DNA of 64,000 nucleotides from Thermomonospora catenispora. Its GTDB lineage: Bacteria; Actinomycetota; Actinomycetes; Streptosporangiales; Streptosporangiaceae. The position numbers were made by a program, and so were the translations under genes. Positions 57,641 through 64,000 of the stretch are shown one piece after another. Every line of letters starts with the position of its first letter. Position 1 is the stretch's first letter. The stretch is from the NCBI RefSeq assembly GCF_006363815.1, contig NZ_RRYT01000015.1, forward strand, positions 68,275 to 132,274, written 5' to 3'. The notes beneath the pieces were generated by a model that searched no databases, was not told the origin of the DNA, and saw nothing but the letters and a program-made list of their open reading frames with translations.

Positions 57641-58636
57641 TCAGCGCACCAGGGTCGGCAGGTCGGCGACGTCGGCCTGGTAGTCCAGGTGATCGCGCTG
57701 GTGCCGGAAGCCGAGCTCGGCGTTGACCGCCAGCATGGGCGAGTTGTCGTCGACGTTGTCGGTCTCGATCTCCCGCACGTCGGGCCGTTCGGTGCGCAGC
57801 CACTCCAGCATGGCGGCCTTCAGCCAGATGCCCAGCCGCCGGCCCCGGTGCTCGGGGACCACGGCGGTGTCGTACTGCGCCGCCCGTTCGGGGTCGGTCG
57901 CGGACACCACCACCTCGGTGAACCCGGCGATGCGGGGCGCGGCCGTCGGTCCGTGCAGGGCGGCGACGGTGTAGAGCCGGTCGCCGCGCGCCTCCACCGC
58001 CTCGGCCGTCTCCCGGACCCGACGGGGATCCCAGCGGGAGGAGCCGCCGACGGTGATGTCGGCCATGGCGCGCTTGGCCATCGCCAGCTCTCCCGCCAGC
58101 TCCTCGCTGACCGGGCCGGTCCAGCGGATCAGCCGGTAGCCGGGCGGCGCGTCGGCCACCAGCCGCGCCAGCCGCACCGGGTCGAGCTCGTCCATCCGCA
58201 GCAGCATCACCCGCAGCGACAGCACGCGGCGGAAGCCGTGCCTCTCCAGGAACGGCACCGCGGGCGTCCCGGCCAACACCTGGGCGACGACCGTCCCGCA
58301 GCGGGCCGCGCGCAGCCGGTCGGCGGCCACCGCCAGCAGCCGGGTGCCGATGCCGCGCCGCCGGCGGGCGGGCAGCACCTGCACGTCGATCTCGGCGGCC
58401 CGCCCCGCGTCGTGGGGCAGCCGCAGGTAGGCCGTCCCGTGCATCCGGCCGCCGTCGTCCACCGCGGCCCACATGACGTTGCGGGAGGCCGGCGGGGGGA
58501 TCAGCAGCCGGGCCCGGGTGTGTTCGAGGTCCGGCACCGGCTCGCCGGGCCGGTCCCAGGCCCATGCGGCCGCCGCCACCGAGTGCCATTCCTCGATCTG
58601 CGCATCCGTCGGATCACTCAGCGCAATCACGTCCAT
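57641..58636 (-). CDS. GNAT-family N-acetyltransferase, two domains
   Basis: A 331-residue protein with two GNAT folds. The acetyl-CoA loop of the first is RRRRGIGTRLLAVA (~residue 95) and of the second HRGRRLGIWLKAAML (~residue 265), the latter followed by NVDDNSPMLAVNAELGFR. Double-GNAT proteins of this kind include mycothiol synthase relatives and antibiotic acetyltransferases; the substrate is unknown. ATG 58636. Confidence 0.88.
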   Translation of the reverse strand: MDVIALSDPTDAQIEEWHSVAAAAWAWDRPGEPVPDLEHTRARLLIPPPASRNVMWAAVDDGGRMHGTAYLRLPHDAGRAAEIDVQVLPARRRRGIGTRLLAVAADRLRAARCGTVVAQVLAGTPAVPFLERHGFRRVLSLRVMLLRMDELDPVRLARLVADAPPGYRLIRWTGPVSEELAGELAMAKRAMADITVGGSSRWDPRRVRETAEAVEARGDRLYTVAALHGPTAAPRIAGFTEVVVSATDPERAAQYDTAVVPEHRGRRLGIWLKAAMLEWLRTERPDVREIETDNVDDNSPMLAVNAELGFRHQRDHLDYQADVADLPTLVR

Positions 58637-58695
58637 GCCGACACTTCTATCGGATGCGGGCCGATCACGACGGGCACCGGGTCAACTCGTGACCT

Positions 58696-58739
58696 GGCGG
58701 CCGCCCGGGACCGCCGGACCGAGCGTCCGGGCGGCCGCC
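58696..58739 (-). terminator. Terminator after meaB
   Basis: A perfect 13-bp stem (arms 58696-58708 and 58727-58739, GGCGGCCGCCCGG) lies 27 bases beyond the meaB stop, with an 18-base loop. Confidence 0.65.
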
Positions 58740-58765
58740 GGCCGCCCCGTGCGGGGCGGGCTCCG

Positions 58766-59761
58766 TCAGTCGGGCCCCCGTCCGGTGAAGGCGGCGAGGA
58801 TCCGGTCGGCGGCGACGGCCGGGGGCACCGCGCCTTCGGCGACCTGGCGCTCCAGTGCGGGCGCCAGGTCCCGCACCGCCGGGTGGGAGTGCAGGTCGGC
58901 CAGCAGCCGGTCGTGGACCATCGCCCACACCCAGCGGATCTGCTGCTCACGGCGCTTGGCGGCCAGCTCGCCGGTCTCGGCCAGCCGGTCGGCGTGCTCG
59001 ACGATGTGCCGCCACACCACGTCCAGCCCGACGTTGTCGCGGGCGCTGCAGGTCAGCACCGGGACCTCGGACCTGCGCCCGTCGGAGGAGGGGCGCAGCA
59101 TCCGCAGCGCGCCGGCCAGCTCCCGGGCCGCCTTCTTGGCCACCATCTCGTCGGGCCCGTCGGCCTTGTTGACGGCGATGACGTCGGCCAGCTCCAGCAC
59201 GCCCTTCTTGATGCCCTGCAGCTGGTCGCCGGTGCGGGCCAGGGTGAGGAACAGGAAGGTGTCGACCATCTCCGCGACGGCGGTCTCCGACTGTCCCACC
59301 CCCACCGTCTCGACCAGCACCACGTCGTACCCGGCGGCCTCCATCACCACCATGGCCTCGCGGGTGGCCCGGGCGACCCCGCCGAGCGTCCCCGCCGACG
59401 GGGAGGGCCGCACGAACGCGTTGGGGTCGGTCGCCAGACGCGCCATGCGGGTCTTGTCGCCGAGGATGCTGCCGCCGGTGCGGGTCGAGGACGGGTCCAC
59501 CGCCAGCACGGCGACCTTGTGCCCGGCGGCGGTGAGGTTGCTGCCGAGCGCGTCGATGAACGTGGACTTGCCCACCCCCGGCACGCCGGTGACGCCCACG
59601 CGGCGGGCGCCGCCGGCGTGCGGGGTCAGCTCCGTGAGCAGGCGCTGGGCCAGCTCGCGGTGGTCGGGGCGGGTGGACTCCACCAGCGTGATCGCCCGGG
59701 CGATCCACGCCCGGGAGCCCTCCCGCACCCCCTTGACGTAGTCCTCCAGGGCCGGGGGCAT
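58766..59761 (-). CDS. meaB: Methylmalonyl-CoA mutase-associated GTPase MeaB
   Basis: A 331-residue G3E-family GTPase with P-loop [15 protein letters not shown], switch segment [32 protein letters not shown] and NKADGPDE. MeaB protects methylmalonyl-CoA mutase and gates loading of adenosylcobalamin. It starts 3 bases after the mutB stop, so it is the last gene of the mutA-mutB-meaB operon. Full family length. Confidence 0.95.
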   Translation of the reverse strand: MPPALEDYVKGVREGSRAWIARAITLVESTRPDHRELAQRLLTELTPHAGGARRVGVTGVPGVGKSTFIDALGSNLTAAGHKVAVLAVDPSSTRTGGSILGDKTRMARLATDPNAFVRPSPSAGTLGGVARATREAMVVMEAAGYDVVLVETVGVGQSETAVAEMVDTFLFLTLARTGDQLQGIKKGVLELADVIAVNKADGPDEMVAKKAARELAGALRMLRPSSDGRRSEVPVLTCSARDNVGLDVVWRHIVEHADRLAETGELAAKRREQQIRWVWAMVHDRLLADLHSHPAVRDLAPALERQVAEGAVPPAVAADRILAAFTGRGPD

Positions 59762-59764
59762 CGA

Positions 59765-61972
59765 TCAGCCGTGTCCCAGCCGGGCCGACAGTTCCTTGAG
59801 CAGGTCCAGCGCGGCGTCGGCGAGGACCGTGCCGGGCGGGAAGATCGCCGAGGCCCCGGCGGCGCGCAGCGCCTCGAAGTCGCCCGGCGGGATCACCCCG
59901 CCCACGACGATCATGATGTCGTCACGGCCGAGGGCGGCCAGCTCCTCCCGCAGCGCCGGCACCAGCGTCAGGTGCCCGGCGGCCAGGGAGTTGACGCCGA
60001 CGATGTGCACGTCGGCCTCCACCGCCTGGCGGGCCACCTCGGCGGGGGTCTGGAACAGCGGGCCCACGTCCACGTCGAAGCCCAGGTCGGCGAAGCCGGA
60101 GGCGATCACCTTCTGGCCGCGGTCGTGGCCGTCCTGGCCCATCTTGGCGACCAGGATCCGCGGGCGGCGGCCCTCGGCGCGCTCGAACTCGGCGGTCGCC
60201 GCGCGGGCCCGTTCGATGTTGTCCGCCGGTCCGGCCTCCTGTCGGTACACACCGGAAATGGTACGGATCTGGGCGCGGTGGCGGCCGAACGCCTTCTCCA
60301 GGGCGGAGGAGATCTCCCCGACGGTGGCCTTGGCGCGGGCGGCGTCGATGGACAGCGCCAGCAGGTTCTGCTCCAGGCCGGGCCTGCGGGCGCCGGCCTT
60401 GGCGGCCTCGGCGGCGGCGGTCAGCGCCTCCAGCGCGGACCGCGTCTTCTCCTCGTCGCGTTCGGCGCGCAGCCGCCGCAGCTTCTCGATCTGCTGGGCG
60501 CGGACGGCGGCGTTGTCGACCTTGAGGACCTCGATGGGCTCGTCGGCCTCGGGTCGGTACTTGTTGACGCCGATGACCGGCTGCCGGCCGGAGTCGATGC
60601 GCGCCTGGGTGCGGGCGGCGGCCTCCTCGATGCGGAGCTTGGGCAGCCCTTCGTCGATGGCCTTGGCCATGCCGCCGGCGGCCTCGACCTCCTGGATGTG
60701 GCCCCAGGCGCGGCGGGCCAGGTCGTGGGTGAGGCGTTCGACGTAGGCGCTGCCGCCCCACGGGTCGATGGGCCGGGTGGTGCCGGACTCCTGCTGCAGC
60801 AGCAGCTGGGTGTTGCGGGCGATGCGGGCGGAGAAGTCGGTGGGCAGCGCCAGCGCCTCGTCCAGGGCGTTGGTGTGCAGCGACTGGGTGTGGCCCTGGG
60901 TGGCGGCCATCGCCTCGATGCAGGTGCGCGCCACGTTGTTGAACACGTCCTGCGCGGTCAGCGACCAGCCGGAGGTCTGGGAGTGGGTGCGCAGCGACAG
61001 CGACTTGGGGTTCTCCGGTCCGAAGCCCTTGACCAGCTTGGCCCACAGCAGCCGGGCGGCGCGCAGCTTGGCGACCTCCATGAAGAAGTTCATGCCGATC
61101 GCCCAGAAGAACGACAGCCGGGGCGCGAAGGCGTCCACCTCCAGGCCCGCCCGCAACCCCGCCCGGATGTACTCCACCCCGTCGGCCAGCGTGTAGGCCA
61201 GCTCCAGGTCGGCGGTGGCCCCCGCCTCCTGGATGTGGTAGCCGGAGATGGAGATGGAGTTGAACTTCGGCATCTTCTGCGAGGTGTACGCGAAGATGTC
61301 GGAGATGATCTGCATCGACGGCCCGGGCGGGTAGATGTAGGTGTTGCGGACCATGAACTCCTTGAGGATGTCGTTCTGGATGGTCCCCGCCAGCTGCTCC
61401 GGCTTCACCCCCTGTTCCTCGGCCGCGACGATGTAGAGGGCCATCACCGGCAGCACCGCGCCGTTCATGGTCATCGACACGCTCATGCGGTCCAGCGGGA
61501 TGCCCTCGAACAGCTGCCGCATGTCCAGGATGGAGTCGATCGCCACCCCGGCCATGCCGACGTCGCCGGTCACCCGCGGGTGGTCGCTGTCGTAGCCGCG
61601 GTGGGTGGCCAGGTCGAACGCGACCGACAGGCCCTTCTGCCCGGCGGCCAGGTTGCGCCGGTAGAAGGCGTTGGACTCCTCGGCCGTGGAGAACCCGGCG
61701 TACTGGCGGATCGTCCACGGCTGGGTGACGTACATCGGCGCGTACGGGCCGCGCAGGTAGGGGGCGATGCCCGGGTAGGTGTTCAGGTGGTCCACCCCGG
61801 CCAGGTCCGCGTCGGTGTAGAGGGGCTTGACGTCGATGCCCTCGGGGGTGTCCCAGACGAACGCCTCCGGTTCCTTGCCGGTGGCCTCGACGACCGCCGC
61901 GCGCCACTCGGCGACGGCCTCGTCCGGCCGGGCCGGGCCGCCCAGCGTCACATCGGAGAAATCGGGGATCAT
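59765..61972 (-). CDS. mutB: Methylmalonyl-CoA mutase large subunit
   Basis: A 735-residue alpha subunit. The TIM-barrel substrate domain (~1-570; [37 protein letters not shown]) is followed by a C-terminal cobalamin-binding domain with [11 protein letters not shown], which holds the DxHxxG lower-ligand histidine. It isomerises methylmalonyl-CoA to succinyl-CoA, joining propionyl-CoA from odd-chain fatty acids, Val/Ile or cholesterol-type substrates to the TCA cycle. Its ATG overlaps the mutA stop in an ATGA junction. Confidence 0.97.
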   Translation of the reverse strand: MIPDFSDVTLGGPARPDEAVAEWRAAVVEATGKEPEAFVWDTPEGIDVKPLYTDADLAGVDHLNTYPGIAPYLRGPYAPMYVTQPWTIRQYAGFSTAEESNAFYRRNLAAGQKGLSVAFDLATHRGYDSDHPRVTGDVGMAGVAIDSILDMRQLFEGIPLDRMSVSMTMNGAVLPVMALYIVAAEEQGVKPEQLAGTIQNDILKEFMVRNTYIYPPGPSMQIISDIFAYTSQKMPKFNSISISGYHIQEAGATADLELAYTLADGVEYIRAGLRAGLEVDAFAPRLSFFWAIGMNFFMEVAKLRAARLLWAKLVKGFGPENPKSLSLRTHSQTSGWSLTAQDVFNNVARTCIEAMAATQGHTQSLHTNALDEALALPTDFSARIARNTQLLLQQESGTTRPIDPWGGSAYVERLTHDLARRAWGHIQEVEAAGGMAKAIDEGLPKLRIEEAAARTQARIDSGRQPVIGVNKYRPEADEPIEVLKVDNAAVRAQQIEKLRRLRAERDEEKTRSALEALTAAAEAAKAGARRPGLEQNLLALSIDAARAKATVGEISSALEKAFGRHRAQIRTISGVYRQEAGPADNIERARAATAEFERAEGRRPRILVAKMGQDGHDRGQKVIASGFADLGFDVDVGPLFQTPAEVARQAVEADVHIVGVNSLAAGHLTLVPALREELAALGRDDIMIVVGGVIPPGDFEALRAAGASAIFPPGTVLADAALDLLKELSARLGHG

Positions 61973-63813
61973 TCGGCCACTCCCAGGTCGCGCAGGGTCG
62001 TCTCCAGCGTCTCCACGGCGTTGCAGCCGGCGAAGATGTTGGCGTCCACCCCGTCGTAGGAACCCTTACCCGCCAGCCAGACCCGTACCGCCCCGGCCTC
62101 CTTGAGGGTGCGGGCGGCCTCGGCGGCCCGCTCGGCGTACAGCGTGTCGCTGGAGCAGATGCAGGCGACCTTCGCGCCGCTGGCGGCGAAGTCGCCCGGC
62201 TCTCCGGTGACGGTGGCGATGCCGCCGGCCTGGAAGAGGTTGGCGGCGAACGTGGCGCGCGCGGTGTGCACGGCGATCGGCCCCAGCGTGGCCAGGAACA
62301 CCTTCGGCCGCTCCCCCGTGGCGGCGGCGTGGGCGTCGGCGCGGTCCCGCAGCGCCTCGAAGTCCTGGGCGTAGTACACGCGGGGCAGCCCGCCGCCGAG
62401 GGGCCGGGGGGCGGGGGCGCGCTCGGGGAGCCTCTCCTCCAGGTTGGGGAACTCGCTGACCCCGGTGAGCGGGGCCTTGCGGTGGGCGATGTCCTTGCGG
62501 CGCCGCTCCCAGGTGGCGGCGATCCGTTCGGCGATCATCCCGGAGGCCAGCGCCTCGGCCATCCGCCCGTTCTTCTCGATCTCGGTGAACCACTCCCAGG
62601 CGGCCCGGGCGAGGTCCTCGGTGCGGCGCTCGACGTACCAGGAGCCGCCCGCGGGGTCGACGACGCGGGCGAGGCCGGCCTCCTCCAGCAGCAGGGTCTG
62701 GGTGTTGCGGGCGATGCGGCGGGAGAACGCGTCCGGCAGCCCGAGCCGCAGGTCGAACGGCTCGACGGTGACGGCGTCCGCCCCGCCGACCGCGGCGCCG
62801 AAGCACGCCACGGTGGTGCGCAGCATGTTCACCCACGGGTCGTGGCGGGTCATCATCGGCGCCGAGGTCACCGCGTGCTGCCGCTGCACGGCCGACTGCA
62901 CGCCGCACACCTCCGCCACCCGGCTCCACAGCCGGCGGGCGGCGCGGAGCTTGGCGATGGTGGCGAACTGGTCGGCGGTGGCGGCGTAGCGGAACTCGAT
63001 CTGCTCGAACGCCTCCTCCACGGTCAGCCCCGCCTCGGTCATCGCCCGCAGGTAGGCGACGCCGGTGGCCGTCGCCGCCCCCAGTTCCTCGGCGTCGCTG
63101 CCGCCCGCGTCGTGGTAGGGGGTGGCGTCGACCACGAAGGCGCGGATCCCGGGGAACTCGCGGGCGCACCGGACCGCCAGCGCGGCCGCCGCCGGCAGGT
63201 CGCCGGGCGCGCCGGTGCGGGCGGCCAGGCCCAGCGGGTCGGCGCCCAGCGCCCCCAGCGCCCGCCGCTCCTGGCCGCGCCGGGCGACCAGGCCCAGGAA
63301 CGTCTCGGCCGCCTCGGCGGTGTGCGGGCCGGCGTCCAGCACCACCGGCGCGACGTCCAGGTGCACCTTCTCCAGGACGCCGGGCAGCGCCTCCACCGGC
63401 AGCCCCGCCTCGCCGAGGGTCAGCCACACCGAGGTGACGCCGTTCTCCAGGTCGGCGAGGACCGCCTCGGCGGTGGCGGCGGGGTCGGGGTGGGCGTGGC
63501 GCTGCCGGACGTCCCAGGCCGCCAGCCCCTCCCCTTCCGGCGTGACCTCGCGGACGCGCGGGGCCAGGCCGGGCCGGGCCCGCACCGCGTCGTCGGCGGT
63601 GTAGAGGGGGCCGATGGGGATCCCGTCGTAGGTCCGCCGGGTCAGCAGTCCCTCGACCTCCGCGAGCGGTGTGTCCTCCGCGGCCGCGCCGGACTTGCGC
63701 AGCACCCCTTTCACCAGTTCCCGCCACTGGTCGCGCTCGGCGGCCGGGAATTCGGCGGCCGGCGCGAACGGCTCGCGTGGCGAGGTCGCAACATCATCAG
63801 GCGGCACCGTCAT
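61969..63813 (-). CDS. mutA: Methylmalonyl-CoA mutase small subunit
   Basis: A 614-residue beta subunit with the mutase barrel (~50-440; [33 protein letters not shown]) and a degenerate C-terminal B12-like domain that lacks DxHxxG, as expected for the non-catalytic subunit. It forms the heterodimer with MutB. A TACCAT hexamer ends 7 bases before ATG 63813, so the operon mRNA is probably leaderless. It is the first gene of mutA-mutB-meaB. Confidence 0.95.
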   Translation of the reverse strand: MTVPPDDVATSPREPFAPAAEFPAAERDQWRELVKGVLRKSGAAAEDTPLAEVEGLLTRRTYDGIPIGPLYTADDAVRARPGLAPRVREVTPEGEGLAAWDVRQRHAHPDPAATAEAVLADLENGVTSVWLTLGEAGLPVEALPGVLEKVHLDVAPVVLDAGPHTAEAAETFLGLVARRGQERRALGALGADPLGLAARTGAPGDLPAAAALAVRCAREFPGIRAFVVDATPYHDAGGSDAEELGAATATGVAYLRAMTEAGLTVEEAFEQIEFRYAATADQFATIAKLRAARRLWSRVAEVCGVQSAVQRQHAVTSAPMMTRHDPWVNMLRTTVACFGAAVGGADAVTVEPFDLRLGLPDAFSRRIARNTQTLLLEEAGLARVVDPAGGSWYVERRTEDLARAAWEWFTEIEKNGRMAEALASGMIAERIAATWERRRKDIAHRKAPLTGVSEFPNLEERLPERAPAPRPLGGGLPRVYYAQDFEALRDRADAHAAATGERPKVFLATLGPIAVHTARATFAANLFQAGGIATVTGEPGDFAASGAKVACICSSDTLYAERAAEAARTLKEAGAVRVWLAGKGSYDGVDANIFAGCNAVETLETTLRDLGVAE

Positions 63814-64000
63814 GCCTGGGATGGTAAGCGAGCGCCGACACCGCGCCGGAACCCGGGTCCCGATTCCGGAGAAGCGGTTCTCCGGCGGCGTGCGACGCCC
63901 GGCCGGCGATGCGCCGGCGCGGCGTTCGCACGCCCGCCCGACGCCCGACGCGGCGGCCGGCGAGGCGGTCTCGCGACGGTCGGCGCGGGGCCGGCGCGGC
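63814..64000. other. Upstream region of mutA to window edge
   Basis: Contains the mutA -10 (TACCAT on the minus strand, 63821-63826) and the string GGTAAGCGAGCG. Nothing else is recognisable in the last 150 bases. Confidence 0.4.

Noticed and set aside
57629..62059. A 1476-codon open frame on the plus strand across the GNAT, meaB and mutB genes
   Set aside because: It is antisense to well-recognised proteins, has no domain-like sequence, and long antisense frames are expected at this GC content.

Overview
The window is very GC-rich, with strong third-position G/C bias, many GTG starts, Shine-Dalgarno sites of the GGAGG type and a repertoire typical of Actinomycetota: a RamB/ScfR-type regulator divergent from isocitrate lyase, glucosyl-3-phosphoglycerate synthase, a split methylmalonyl-CoA mutase with MeaB, ThyX, a class F sortase, and PucR, PadR and XRE regulators. 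A filamentous actinomycete, possibly of the Streptosporangiales/Thermomonosporaceae type, is my inference; no rRNA or tRNA gene is present to test it.

Layout. 1-3.1 kb: a minus-strand block of STAS protein, pobA, pcaB and a truncated IclR regulator (4-hydroxybenzoate/protocatechuate catabolism). 3.1-15.5 kb: metabolic and regulatory genes (GT4 glycosyltransferase, exported M28 peptidase, TetR with acyl-CoA dehydrogenase, SRPBCC protein, esterase, glutamine-amidotransferase-like hydrolase, flavohemoglobin, metallo-beta-lactamase, XRE regulator, thioesterase, PNPOx-like protein). 16.1-20.3 kb: PadR, a DesK/NarL-type two-component system and an ABC exporter. 20.3-26 kb: thyX, a molybdopterin oxidoreductase, a 48-residue membrane protein, and a fused TrpE-TrpG anthranilate synthase preceded by a Trp-rich leader peptide and a terminator, which reads as a transcription attenuator. 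26-32 kb: VOC and carboxymuconolactone-decarboxylase-like genes, a DUF6285/phosphotransferase/TetR group, a class F sortase with its likely substrate, and a HAD hydrolase.

32.4-37.6 kb is an accessory island of lower GC. Two paralogous genes of unknown function in direct orientation, nearly identical over their last ~190 bp, flank it. Inside are a pentapeptide-repeat membrane protein with a perfect 15-bp tandem repeat, a decayed phosphotransferase gene with two frameshifts and a stop, and a frameshifted DNA-binding gene. Next comes a TSCPD-domain gene preceded by two palindromes exactly 31 bp apart that resemble NrdR boxes.

38.8-58.6 kb: acyl-CoA dehydrogenase behind a double operator, gpgS, ramB/aceA (glyoxylate shunt), a three-gene ABC-2 exporter, aldehyde dehydrogenase, LysE and SMR exporters, a PucR regulator with an adjacent perfect palindrome, class II aldolase, an enoyl-CoA hydratase-like protein, an exported coiled-coil protein, HNH endonuclease and a double-GNAT protein. 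58.8-63.8 kb: the mutA-mutB-meaB operon. The acyl-CoA dehydrogenases, hydratase-like protein, isocitrate lyase and methylmalonyl-CoA mutase together suggest fatty-acid, aromatic and propionyl-CoA catabolism feeding central metabolism. Many genes appear to be transcribed from promoters whose -10 hexamer lies 6-8 bases before the start codon, i.e. leaderless mRNAs.
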